Positions 15,101 through 30,100 of a stretch of DNA of 64,000 nucleotides are shown here, in pieces. The DNA is taken from contig JAAONU010000014.1 in assembly GCA_012932295.1 (NCBI GenBank), positions 4,095,063 through 4,159,062 of the forward strand, read 5' to 3'. Both the position numbers and the translations under genes were made by a program. Numbering within the stretch: position 1 is the first letter of the stretch; each line of letters opens with the position of its first letter. Source of the DNA: Cyclina sinensis. Lineage: Eukaryota; Mollusca; Bivalvia; Venerida; Veneridae. A model generated the notes under the pieces. That model worked only from the letters and a program-made list of their open reading frames with translations, searched no databases and had not been told where the DNA came from.

Positions 15101-18100
15101 TTTTTTCTTCTTTAAACACAATTTACTCAGATGCTTTAAAGTGAATTTTAAGACTTTTTAATACATTCAACACAAATCAGTTTTCGTTTTCAGTACAAAT
15201 TATTCTTTGTGGTTGCAGCTAATTTCTTTAATACCGCATGATGATAATTAAGTTGGCAGTGCTCATTCTATACGCATGACTATGCACCTGTAATATAACA
15301 TATTACAGCTATTTGAAGATTACAAACAGGATCAGTAAACAACTCTTGAATCTACAAAAAAACCATCAAAATTATGTAGCCTTAGAATACTGGTACACTG
15401 TTCACAGCTGACAACCAAGAGAGCTTACCACTGATTTTGATTGCTACATTACTAAAAAATCTTGCTTTAAAAGTCTTCTCTCTATTTGTATATAGTTTAT
15501 CCCACAAAATCATAAATTGATTTCTTTTTTTTCAATAGGTATAAAAAAACATATTTTGTAGAATGTGAAGTCATGATGAAATCTGTTCTTCTGTTTGACA
15601 ATTTCTTGTTGAACTGCTCGGATTGTTTTCTCTTAACTCTAAACCTGAGTGAATATGTTAACCACAGGGAATGTGACCATTTCTTGCTAAAATGCCTCGT
15701 TTTGTATTGCAGCAATTAACATGACCATGAGATTATATTGGCTTTTCAATTTTATATTATCGTCACCATTGACTGACATTATAACTTTTATCATATTCAT
15801 TAAAACTTTTCTATTCAAAGTATTATAGAGATTATATAATGCTTGAAATCTATATTATGTGTCATAAAATCCACAAATGTTTTTCAAATGTCCACTGAAC
15901 TCCCACAGAAAAACCTCAATTCGGGTAAAACTTTTCAAATTAATTTAAAACCAAATAATATGGTAACTGCTTTTGCATAACATTTCAAATTTAATTTCCT
16001 TTAGACAGACTTGAAAAAAGGGAAAAACATAATTTTGCATGAAAGTGCTTAGTATAAAATCAGGGTAACCATACAGACACTCAATGCCAAAATTCAAGCA
16101 CTTTTTAAGCACATTTTCCCATTTTTCAAGCACACATTTTCCAGACACCATTTTCTGGTTTCTATATGAGAATAAGTTAACTAAGGGGAGTAACTACAGC
16201 TTATTGTTACCCACACTAGTTCCAACACTGTCATTTATTCATTTTCAAGCACGTTTTCAAATGAAATTAAGCACTTTTTAAGAGTAACCAAATTCGAGGA
16301 CTTTTACTTTTTAAGAAAGGGTCTCAAATTCAAGCACTTTTAAAGACTGAGTGAACCCTGAAAATAGGCTAGAGACCCAACACTCTGTATAATACAGTGA
16401 AAACCCGCTAATAAGACCACCAATTGTTCTTCCATAAAGTGGTCTTAATAGCGAGTTGGTCTTAATAGCGGGTTGACCAATTTTTCCCATTCAAGGATTA
16501 CCGGTAACATTTGGAACATCTCAATACTGAATGAAAAAATATTCCTTTGAATTAATGACAGTTTAGATAAACACATTTAAATACATATCAACTTTAATAA
16601 CAATAGAAATAACCAATTTCTATTACAATTTATTGATCATTTTAAGTTTCTCCAATTCGGAGAATTGCATCCACATTCAAAATAGAAAATGTAATCTGTC
16701 TTATTTTATATTGTTTATTCTAAGACTTTTTATAAATAAATGACAAAATTACACAAAGCAGACAAATCTCATAATAGGATTAATGCTGGCCAATCAACGA
16801 TCAATTTGCAATTAATTTTCATAAAGTACCAATCAAGATGCGCACGTCTTTAAAAGCGCATGAACAGAAATTCTCAGGTTGCAATTTCTAGCACTTGGGT
16901 GATGCATTGCCAATGCAGATGCAACAAACAAGATAATATGAGAATAAAGGATCTAAAGGCTAAACACCGAATATACACTTTCATCAAACATCACCATTAT
17001 TATACGCCTACCCATGAAACAATCATTTTGTAAACAAGTTCAACAGTTTTGACACATTTTCCAATCACAATCAAAAGACGCGATGTTGTTAATAAGGTAA
17101 AGCATCATTACCGTAAAAAAATGGATGGCCATAATCTGGAATGAAATAGCCCCGAGGCGAGATTAAAATGTCACACAGTTTTTTGCTTTGTTATGGTAAG
17201 TCGATTGCATGGTTGTAATTTCAAGTTCCGAATACAGGTAAATATGTCATTCAGTCACAGAAAAGTGGTCACATTACGTAATAGCAGGTTGGTGTCAATA
17301 CTGAGTTTCCCGATCATGGAAAATACTGAGCAAAATATTCTGTTCTGTAAAAAAATCGGTCTTAATTTGGTTGGTCATAATTCTGAGTTGGTCGTTAAGC
17401 GAGCTTTTACACACCCCTCACTAGAAGCAGTGAAAATAGTTAAAAAATATGTGTCATATACAACACACATGGTACTAGAAAACATTCTTAACTAAAACTG
17501 TCTTATTACATGTAAGCCTTCAGGTCAGAGAAATTAGCTCCTTGACCTTAGGTCACCTTGGGTAGATACAGAAGGTTATAATTCTACAACTTAAGTACAG
17601 ACTACTAAAGAACACTAACAAACATCATCGCAGCTGCATGAAAAATGTGTGTAATATGAAAACTTACAATCTGACGTTGCAAAGTATAACCAAATACAAA
17701 GTAACAAAGCCATATCAAAGGCCGATTGAGATGTTTCACAATTTTAATGGCCGGGATTACATCCTATACGCATGAACTTTATTACTTTAAACTGTAATTT
17801 TCAGGTCTTGCCAATATATTGTACAACATTAAGCTGTGACTTTATGGGAAACTTTTAAGCACAATGCACTGTTAGCATTCAGTTCAAACAGGATTTTGAC
17901 TGCAGTTTTATTCTTAAAATATTTCTGTCAAAGCTTTTTTTATGACATGATGATCATTGCTAAACATTCATAAAGTTTTACAACACACATTAACAGTCGT
18001 TAATTTCAGAAATTGTCTCTTAAGGTGCAAATTTTTTTCGTTATGCAACAAATATTTAAACTGACTAAAAATCCCATGCTTTTATAATGCTGCTTTGTTG

Positions 18101-21100
18101 GTAAGAGGTTTTAACTCAACTGGTTGACATGTTCGACCAAGGTCCACTTTGACTGTGGGTGAAAAAGAAGTATGCCAAGGTTTGTAATAGGGATTATTGG
18201 ATAAATATAAACACTTTAACTTTATGCAAAAAACGATTTACTGACTAATCCAGACTGGAAGAAGTGAAGCATGAAATAATGCAAAACAATCAATGAATCA
18301 AAATTATTTTATTATATGTAAGTTAACTTTTTATAACTTGAAGTATACAGAAAACTTATTCTTTACTTAGAATTTGGTATTTGTTTACTTAAAATTATAC
18401 AACAACAACTGGAGGAAAAGGAACTGTCAAAATTCAGATGAATATTTAATGAATGCAAATGTCACATAACAGAATAATTTCAGGTAATTTTGTCACACTA
18501 ATAGTGCATTCATATAACAAAAACTTACTTCCTCTGTTTTTGACCAACTAAATTCAAATAATGAAGAAACAGAATTATTTTACCCTTGGTTTGTTAACGA
18601 TATTATAATTCTGAATTCTATACAACTGTGACTTCCAGCTCCATGCTGACCTTTGGATCATGTATCATTTTTAAGAATAAGCCACATTAATTAATCTTCC
18701 ATCCTGCTAAGTTTTTTAACAGTCTATTGCAGAATTTTGTTTATTTTCTAAACAAAATTCAAAAGTGCCAAGAGCCGCAGTACCGAAAAATTAAACAGAG
18801 AAGAAAGGTTATATTCAAATACGCATCTTGTAAATGTGTTTCTAATAGTTCAACAAAAAAATAACTGGATAATTAATCATTATCATAATTATATAAAGGT
18901 ATATAAATAATAAGGTATAAATAATTGAGTGGACTCGTGTGTTATTTTGAAATTCTCAGCCGATAGTACAGAATACTTGTACAATTGCAGCAATTTTCTT
19001 TTTTAAACATGCCAACACTTGATTTATTGAAGGGTGTGCGATTATTAAGATAAGAGATAAATTAGTGCACGGTACTTACTTATTATACCCGATATATTTT
19101 ACTTTTTATAAATCTTTCTATGATAGCTTAGTGTCAGTGAAACACTATAATTACATATCTCAGGTGAAATTTCCATGTACATTGTAAGTTTATAATTATA
19201 AAAGAATTTTTCTGTTGTGAAAAAAGTAATCATTATGTCCTTAATGATCTATGTTCTTGATCTTTAAAAGCAATAGATGAGGATTTTCGTACATTTATCA
19301 AAGAGTGCCAGTTCTTATTCTAAAACACAGAATGATAAAATGCTCTAGCTGTTATCAAAATCAGATAATTTATAATGTCTATCAACATTTAACCGAGTTT
19401 GTTGACGACAAGAACTATCCTTGACAAGGAACACCGACATTGCAAAAACACTATGATGAGATTTAAACATTGGAAAGGATATTTTATTATTCAACTCTTA
19501 GTCTCAACTTAAGTATCAAATTAATCCAAATCATTTTGCCATAAAATATTTGATTATAAGTTTCATGAAGAACAATTAAGGATTATTCCAGTCAGTGTGG
19601 GGATGACAGTAGATAAATGCCACTACCTCCATCGACTGCTGGGCGAGCTATAAAAGCTCTTCAAGCTCAACAAAGACAAAATAATGTTCCACTGTTGGAG
19701 AAACTTGAGTATGATTAACTCTACTGTACTGCAGCAAGGGGTAATGTCTGAAGACAAGCAAACTAATTGTATGTTTTTGCCTTCAGTATAGACACATGTG
19801 ATACAGATGTACAAGTGATAAGTTTTGATGTATTACCATCGGTAACAAACAATATCATATATCCATCAAGTCATAGAACATAAAATTAAAAAGTCATCTT
19901 ACACCTTTCTCTCTCTTTCTTCAGATAAAAACATTTTCTTGCTATAAAAAGGAGGGATAAAAATTGCCTTTCAGTACAATACAATACAAACAGGTTTTCA
20001 TGTCACCGTGATCAAGTAGTGTTTTATAGGTGCTTTTCTGGTGTAAAAAAGAAATAAAGGACAGTTACAGAGTGGTACCTAAGTATATAGCGAATAACTC
20101 TTTTTATGAATTAAGTGTAGACTATGCAAATAACTGCCATTCACTTTTATAGGGTTTTATATTCAACACATATAATTGAAAAAATACATGTACAAAATCA
20201 TGCACATTATCACAATTTATACAAGTCTGAGTTCATCTAACCACAGTAAGTTCACCATGAGGATTCTTTTTACAAGTACAGTTGAAATGTGATTCTTCAA
20301 ATATTTAAGCAACAGTCAGCCTGATTGTTTAGTGTTCATGGCATCAAAAGGAAGTTATAGTGTGTGCAGAAAGGACCTGAGATAGTATACCATAATTTTG
20401 TTCCGACTGCCTTTCAACTGTAGAAGTGAATGCTTGCTTTTCGTCACAACCTTATCATTTATATAACCTGTAACTAATAACCCACAGACACCATTTTTAC
20501 ATAATCTACTTAAAGCATGTGCATTTCATTTCACTTTGCCCGCTTACTGTCACAGACAGTTTAGATGACATCTCTTTTTGATTGGAAGATTCCCAAGGTG
20601 TATAATAGGTGCGAAAAATGAGTAACAAAAAATACCAAACACCAACCTTTTTATACCTCATAAAAAGTAAAATGCACATTCACAAACGGAAGATTATATA
20701 GATATTGACAATATGAATATCTTGTTAGTTGATAACATCTAAAATTCATGACATACCAGTAAAAAGACAGCTTGCTGGAACAGGATTTATCATAATTTGT
20801 CAGTGTGTGGCTTACAGTCATTTGCTTATGGTCAAACGATTTTTATTGTTTATTTACCTCCAAGCTTGCCTGGGGACAGCCCGAGTTGTTTATTTACACT
20901 TGCACAAAGTTCAAGAAAACAATTTAACACATTATGTATCAACCTCATGACTCTGAAAAAATTCTAAATGACCCTAAATTACAGAAGGCAATTAATCATG
21001 AAATATATTCCATATCTTTTCAGAGCTAGCTTATATTAATGGAGGTATTGGCCGAACATTCCCCTGAAGTTGACACTATCTAAATTATCCACTTCTAAAC

Positions 21101-24100
21101 CATGATAAGCCCATATAAGAAATTTACCTGACAATGCTTAAACTATTCATAATCAATAATAATAATGACACTCTCAGGTGTCAAGTCATGATTATTTGCA
21201 ATTTTACTTCATCATGAAAATTATCTCACTTTTTTTCCTATGTCATGAAAACATGATGGTTTTCAGGTTTAATTAAGCTGGAAATCTTTCAATCAAATCT
21301 AATTCATCACCTGTGTTTTATATGTATGCATTCAATGTTTTCAATTCAAACAAAATTCTTTGGAGAAAACCTGTCAAAGCATTATATTGTTTGCATGGTT
21401 TCTCCTTGGTGTAACTTCCAAAAACTGAACAATAAAGGTCAGCTAGCTGTTTAAAATTGTCCGTGTGTTTATAAAATTTTCTTTTAACCAACATGACTCA
21501 AATAAATATCATAAAGATTTCTGTGAAATAACTTTGAAAGTTGGCCTGTGGTTTCTGAGGAGAATATATATTTTCAGTATTCCTCATACAGGCATACAAA
21601 GGAAACCTAATGGTCAACGGTGCCACTGTCTGCCAAGTTTTCTTACAAACCAAGAATTAAAAAGAATTTAATAGTCTGAGGCCACCACAGGAGCATTTCT
21701 ATGAAATTATTTGAAACTGGGGTTTCAGAAGAGAAGATTTTCGAAGTTTTCCACATAGTCCAATACTGAAAACTTGCCCTGCCCCCCTGGTCATCCACAT
21801 TGTTATAAACCAACATTACCCAAAGGAGCTTGATAAAGAACCAGCTTGGAAACATTTCAGCTGACAAAGAACCAGCTAAGAAACATTTCTGTGAAATCAT
21901 CTGGAGATGAAAATTTTCCAAGTTTTCCATTATAGTCATAAAGTGAAAACTGTTTGTAATAAAAGTTAACATTCAATCTTAATGAATTTGAAAGAAAACC
22001 AAATAAGGTACACGCAATTGCAGTTTGGTTGAAATTGGCAAAATAGTTTTGGAGAAAATGTTGTTTGCATGAAATATTGGCAATTACAATGGATGACAAT
22101 GGACAGTCACCAACTACTACAGCTCACCCTTGAGCACCGAATGAGCTTTGTGCTCAGGTGAACTAAAAAGTGTTTGGCTGATATATATCAGAGGTTTTCT
22201 TTGTATGAAAAAACTTTAGGACATACAGTTATTGTAACGTTTCAATGTATATTAGAGGCTCATGATACCGAGAAGTGAACGCAAGTTCTTTGTGCTATTA
22301 AATAAAGATGCAAAAGCATTTTTTCGCATTTATCCCTCGATATATATAATATGTACCTTTGGTAATAGCTGGCTTCTTCATCAGAATGGCTCTATGCTGA
22401 AGTTATTTGAAAGGTTTTATATTTTACCTCTGCATATTTAAGACACCCTGTCTTATCAAAAAGATCTCCAAACTCTTGGCGATACAGCATGATTGTAATG
22501 GGAAATTCCAATATTGTCAGGAATAAAACATTTTGGATGAGTATCAAAGTTTAAAGTTTGTAAGCTGTCTACCTATCAAGGGCCATCAAAATGTTGGTTT
22601 AGAATCTTTGGTAAGATCTACTTGGGTAAATATCACTTAAGTCTCCAACTGTCAATTTTCGGATTTTTCTCCCCAGTGCAAAAAATGCGCCAGGATTATG
22701 GGTTATCGCGGAAACTCCAGTATCAATACATTCCGAAAGTTGCGAGGTGAAAATGTTTACCTGATTGATGGGGTACCTATTGCCTTTTAATCTATAAGCG
22801 GCTTCAATCTCTGATAATGGCACAACGTAATTGAGCCAACACAAAGGAACAGAGCTGTCCCCGTAGAAATGATGTATTTAGAGGGATTACGCGGACAATC
22901 TTTGATAACCAAATATATATGAATTAGCAAATTTTTATAGAATAAATCAAAGTTAATGCAAAGTTAGGCTTAAATTTAAGATAACATACACTGAGATTAC
23001 TCTTCAAACATGCATTATAAATTTGTAACACTCACTAAAATACATAATGTCTAATCAATGAGTAAATGTGTTAGTTCATTAGCTATAATCTAAAATCATA
23101 GGAAGTATTAGATATTCGCAATTTTCACCAAGCGGAAACAAAATTATTATGCTGTGGTCAGAATATCAGAACACCTGTGACAGCACTGCCTTAGTAATAG
23201 TACTCTGATATGACAACCATAAATTCATCTAACATAATTATAATATTTCACATTTCTTAAACACTCCCATAACATATACTAAAAAACTACAGAGTTAAAT
23301 TATGACCACAGCCCACATCTAAATAGCTAATTAGAACCTTCAATCTGAATAGTCTATAGAACTGAAACCTGAAATAATTACTTGCTTTTAAGTAATTCTT
23401 GTCTAAAAGTACATACTCGTATCAATGTCGCTCAAACATTTTTTTTACTAGTTATTAATCTTAACTCTTTTTTAACGAACGATATAATTAAAATTTCTTT
23501 GAAGTGAGAAGGCAACAAACTGGAATTCGATCTGCCAGTAGAACCTTTACATAATCTCTCGGCACAAAAAAATGCTTTTCTTCTTTTATAATACAAAATT
23601 CATTATGACATTGCTGCACCGCAAATAGTGACTACAAAACATATATTTAACATGCGTTTTACACTTGAATCAAAATTGAAATTGCATTCTTTTGTGTCAT
23701 AATCTTCAGGGGAGATTTTACAGTAATACAGACAATTTCCTATTTAAACTAGCGATTTTGCAAATGTCTGTGCCAAATAATGTATTCATTTGCATTAAAT
23801 GATTTTGTACTTTAAGTTCATCCCGTGTAAGTGGCTTTTAAGTTGACAAGATAATAATCTTTCTACAGAAACATTCTGAATTAAAAATAAATTCATTCTT
23901 TTCAGAGATGGCTACTTAAATACAAGTTCCTCATCAAGTAAACAGTTACCTCTTGTAACATGCATTCATAAAAATGATAAATATTTTGATTATCGTATTC
24001 AGTCGACAACATTTCTATTCTGAAAGTCGGTCCTTCTTGAATCAAGTCAAGAGACTCCAAAAACATCGAGGGCTCTTGTTGTCTACTCAAAGTCATTAGG

Positions 24101-27100
24101 ACATTTTATTAAAAAGATTTGTTTACAGAAGGACTGGTACTTAAAACCTCATTAAGCATGTGGATACACTGTATTTAACCCAAATGCAGGTGCTTCCAAA
24201 TGCAGAATAACTTGTCCTGAATTTTTTCCTGCAATCAACTGCGGCACTTCAACTTCAGTTTTCAAATGGAACATTAGAAAATCGAGCAATTGTTATTGTG
24301 TTGTGTGAAAAGCGTTTTTCCAACAGCCACAATGGAATTATCAAATATCTTTATAATACTTAATAAAAAGAATTCCTATCAATATCTATATAGAAATCTA
24401 ACACCAGCACGAATGCTATAAGCATTGAACACAGCTTACACTTCAACAATAATGATGATAATAATAAACTTACATCAAATCTTACAAATACACTATTTTC
24501 ACAACACAATACATTAATAAATGGTTCAGATACCCAAGTTTTTCTTATCAAATTTATATTTCAATTTATGACCAAAGCTTTTTATTTAGATATTACCCTT
24601 TTTTTTTTTTGATTTACCCAGACTTAATCTTTGCGACATTTGCCTGTCTTCAGAATTACCTCCCTTCAAAACCTTGGTGTTCCTTTTCTCATCAAAACAA
24701 GATCCACTGTGTATTGAACCTGGCTATTATATACAACTAAACTGTACTAAACAGGTATGACAAATGGCCTGAATTACCCAACTTTTAACGTCTTCCTTCA
24801 TATTTCAAATGAATAAAGCGCCATACAAAATGTATTGATAAACTATAAAAACTCTTATAATGAACAGAAGTTTTCAGCTATAAAACTGCTTTGAAATATT
24901 AATATTGGTAGTTTTTAGACTATTGATATCGTCTAAATATCTTCATGTACAGTAAAGCTACTTGCCATAAAACGGTGCCCCATGGACTGAATGAAAATTT
25001 CTGAGAGTTCCATAGATGTCTGTATCTGGGGATACATAATATCATAGCAGAGAGATATATATCACAATACATTAAGATGACAGATGGTCAAGAAAACTGC
25101 ATTGTTGCAGAACTCAGAAGTACCAAAGAGGGCTAGCAGTGGTTGAGCGGTCAGAGCGCTGGACTCCTGATCTGAAAGCTGCTGGTTCGAAACCCAACAG
25201 GGGTGAGAGTCTCATGTGACATTCCACATTCTTCACTCTCGGCACAAGTGCTGGTTTGATATCCAGGAAGCAGTCATCGAGAGGGATTAATATAAGTTGC
25301 AAGAACTGGCTTCCCAATCGATGTAAAATAGATTAAGTTTAAACTATTAAGAGGGCTGGTTGAAAAGACCAAGTACAACAGAAAAATCAAATGTGAGTGG
25401 GGATGGGGGTTGGGGGAGGGAAATCACAAAGCTGAAATGTTCAAAACTGCACTGCAGTACAGTTCCCTGGTTTTAATAAGTGTATAAAGGAATCCATTAA
25501 CAGCAATGAGAAAATGAAACACTGTAGCAGTGAGTGAAAAGGGTTTTCAAGGATCATTAGTTATGTAGTGATGTCAGAAGTGATCAAAGTACACACTATA
25601 CCCTTGTGGAAAACATGAAAAGCAAGAACAGTTAATGAATGAGTAGGCATATGTTAAAATCCTGGTTGCTAATTACACTGACAGGACGAGTGACACAGGA
25701 CTATGATGGATGTTACTCATATTGAAAAAAACAAATATCAAGTCTATCTCTAACACTCACTAACCAGTACTTTACAGGTGTTTCACAATAGGCGGAACAG
25801 GTAATGAATAGAAGATAGGAAAATCAGAGGTTCAAAATGACTTTTACAGTGATGGTTAAGTGGTCCAAGTTGGTGATGAGGACAACAGGTGGCACTGCTA
25901 TCACTGATGATGATGATTCTACAGAAATTGATAGTGTTTTATGAAAATGATTGATTAGTAAATGATGATAGTGATGATAATGATTGCATTCTGATAAAGA
26001 TGATGACTGTAATTATTATGGTTTCATTTCTGTAGAGCTGACTGATTTTATTCAGTGCAAGCCTATCGATAACTTGTTATTCATTGATTCAAATTATTTA
26101 ATGTTTTTGATGTCTGCAGATTCAATACTTAGCTATATTTTGTTTAACTGTCCCAGCAAAATATCTTCTACTTAATGGCTCTTACCTGAAAATAAATAAA
26201 AACTCTAATAAATATGTTTGTCAATTCATGCATAAATGCAATAACATAACAACACATTAATTATAATGTATAATGTAAGATGATTATAATGTAAACTGCA
26301 CATGAGGTCTGCTGAAGCTATCAGTTAAATTAAATGTGTTTTTTTTTTTTCCTTCACACATATATTTGCATACAATTTAGTACGAATAAAAAGAAACAAA
26401 CGGCAAATACATGTATCAAAATGTTAAACCAAGCTTCATGCTTCTGTTTCTGCAAGTACAATTCTGCATGAAAAATCTTAAGTTTTAAACCTTTAATTTA
26501 CAATTTCTAAGTCCTTAAGACTTTGAGATCTGTTCCTTTAATTGATAACTGTATGCAAAAATATATACGAAAACAAAGGAAAATATATATTACTTATCAA
26601 AGAAATTTGTAGAAGGTAAAAAAATAAGCTCCTTTTACAGAAAAGTGTCTTCAAACTTATATAACATTATAAAAGCCTGCATGTATATAGTATGTATTGT
26701 TCATTTTTATTATCAAGTCTGTAACAGGATTTCTCAACAAGCATTATTTATGAGTACAATAATACTGTTTGAAACAGAACGCCAATTTTCTGTGGGCCAC
26801 ACTTTATTTAGGGAGTATCAATTTCTTGACTAATACAGAAAAACTGCCTTTTCACACTTACTGGGTTTACATACCTTTAAATTGTCATAGGTCTTATTTC
26901 AAGTTTTTATTCAACTCTTATATGGATGTATAATAATAAATGTCACTTTGATGGATTAACGTCACCCAAAATGCATTGCAAAACCAATCATTTCTGTACA
27001 CTTAACCAACTCATACAGAAAGCGAAATTGTGCAGCTTTATTTTTCCTTTTCAAACTTTTTTGTCTTGGTACAAAGTTAAGACATAAATCTTACATTGTC

Positions 27101-30100
27101 TGACTGTCACAGAATGCAAGATAAATACAAATTACAGGCAAAATGATCCAATTTTAATGTCTACTTTGTATTAGCAATGACGCCCAGGCTCTTTATATAA
27201 CCTTGATTTACTGCTCCTAGGTGATTTGAAACTGCAGTACAACAGCAATATATAACAGCAACATTTGCAAGGAAAAAAGAAAGAAAAAATGCCAAGAAGA
27301 AATGCAACTTGATCTTAAACAGCTATGATAATGTTTTCTCAAAAAAAAAAAAAATCTTCAAAATTCTTCAGCAAAATGCTAATTAAACTTTGCTCTTTAC
27401 ATAGGAATTTAAAATCTACAAAGCTAATACGTGCATTTTTGGTTTTTAATACGTTTTTCAAGGTGAAAGCTGAGATGGTTATGTCCCCTGTGCACAAGAC
27501 CCGCAGCAGTCAATAACTGCATTAAAAAGAATCAAAGCCTAACTATAGAAGCAAGTAAGCCATTTTATGACAACATAGATCACTTTCATGAAAACACAGC
27601 AGGTGCTTGTCAATTATCTCTGGTATAATAGGTGAAGAAAGAATGCTGGTTATCTGAAGACAGCAATTAAATGAAAGCCAACCATGAGACACCCTGCCAT
27701 GTTTATTGAAACTATTTCACCAGCTTCACTTCCTTCAGGTCAAAGATACTGATGAATTGTTGTCTAGACCTAAAATATAGTAAATGTATACCCTGGGTGG
27801 ACCTGACATTAAATAAAGTGAACTCCAAAGTTGTACTGTCATTCTTGGGAAGATTGCAAGTTTGAGAGCCTTGGAATTGTTTTTAAATGAAACTAATTCC
27901 ATCTGATGAACCGGTATGACCTTAAAAGAATACAGTAGATTCCACTAACTTCTTTGTGACTTGTACTTGGAAAAAAAAAAAAGATTTGTAATAAAGTGGG
28001 AAGTTTAGACTAGTAACAATAAAACAGCACAGATCTGGTTTCCATTCCAACTAGACAAGACTTTATATTAAACAGTGTTTTCTATTTCAATTTCCATTCC
28101 TCTAATTTCTATAAAATCCATTTCTTTCAGGCATTAATCATGGTTGTTTTTTTTTGTTCTCTGTATAAACAGATCAAAAGTCTGCAACATTCCACAAAGA
28201 TTCTAGGAAAACATTCAATTAAATGTTGCCAGTCAATTACAAGACTGACAGGTGCTCTTAACTTTCCAATTAACAGGACCGCAGTATCAAAACTGGGCAA
28301 CAATTCTAGCCAACAAAAACAAATATCTGCCTCTCATTAATATTGGGTTTCTTCGTGGAAGTCTTTGTTTCTAAATTCTACTGAAGAATTAATTTTTTCT
28401 ACACATGCTGAAAACCTTTTTTTCTTTTTCAAGAAATCCCACAAATAATATTCAAGAAAGAGCTGAAGAGAGGTTGTGACATGAACAAGAAATGATTCAC
28501 ATGCTATCATCAGTTACTGCACTGTCAGGGAATCTTTACGGAATTCAAACTTCTAACCCTAAATCCATCTAGAATTGCTGCCAACCTTTGGCCAGGCAAG
28601 GATGTAAAGAAAAGGTGTAAAACATAGTATGTGTGGATGCTGGTAAGTTACAAAAGCAAAACTATGCAGGTAGTCGGGGGAAATCAGAGGGATTTTTTGG
28701 CTAAGAGATACATTACCTCACAAGTATGTTATTCTGAGTTTCGTATTTGCCTACATAAAATGTAAGCTAGACTAGTACACATTAATCAAGCCATGCAATT
28801 TCAAGTTTTTATCAGTAAAAAACAGTTGAACAAAATTTCACCATTAAATATTATCTACAATTCAAATCCACCTGTCATTTGTCACTACAGTAATTACACA
28901 GGGACAATAAACCTTTTCTTACACATAGTTGTTTGTTGCCGCAGGGACTATTTTCTGTCAAAACTATGACATAATTACAGGGCTCAAGAGTCAAATCTGA
29001 GCAAATAACTAAATGCAATTATTATGTCAGTTGTTTCTTTTCATGTTTTGTGAACTTCAAAACCTTCATTTTCTCCTCTTCTTTTCAATGACCATGCAAA
29101 AGATCTATGTATCATGTTTTGTAACAGAACATACCTTGTTTTACCATGTACCAAGGTTGTTATTTTAACAGATTAGAACACTACAGAAATCATCAATATC
29201 AAAGAATATCCAATTTATTTTTGATAATGAAACAATTTTTCTGTAATATCAGTCATTACAAGGTTCGCATTTTTCACATATTTTTCAGTGGACCTGTACA
29301 ATAAAATAGAAGTTAAACACCAGTTAACACCCTAACAAGGCCGCAGCTCTTGTTTGCATTTCTAAATGTGAAAATTAACATTAACAACAAAGACCAATGT
29401 CTCACCAATTTCTGTTGTAGCAGGTAAGAACATAACTAAACATAACTAAACCACCACATCAAACAGTGGAAAAAATAACTTCCCATACTAGCAAACAAAT
29501 CAGACAGGGCTAACATCTGCAAAATAAGCCTCGACCATCCATAATTCTTAAAATGTTAATTCATTTTTAAGACTCCCTGTCCCCTCTCATTGCACAGTGA
29601 TGAAGTTACAATAATCTTGTACCAGTCTTGGAATATTTGACTGAGTACATAAATCTTTCCTGCAGTTGCCTTTCTTGACACTACAAACAGTGACACAGTC
29701 TAAAGTCTCAGGAGTAAACAAACATGGCTTCTAAATGAATCTTCATTCTTCTCACATGGATTTTTCCTCAAATGATTGAGAACTCAATTTAGTGGGAAGC
29801 TGTTGATTGGATTAGGGCGTAAGCACATTTAGCAGTTATGGAAGAGAATACAGTTTCTAGAAAATAACCTGCTCCCCTTAATGACAAAAGCAATCTGTCA
29901 CATGGAAAAAATAAAGTCTGTAAATGATTTCAAGATAATTTCTCCAACATAATCAACAAATTTCTTTGATAGCCCGTATGCTTGAAGAAATTCGAACTTT
30001 CTTAATCAAGCATATAATTAACTTTTTATTCTATAATAACACCCATTTTAAACCTTGCCAAACTTGATGACAAATTTACATTTCTAGTGAACAAAAGTCA

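Noticed and set aside
25129..25210. A tRNA gene on the plus strand
   Set aside because: Same reason: it is the head of SINE copy 1.
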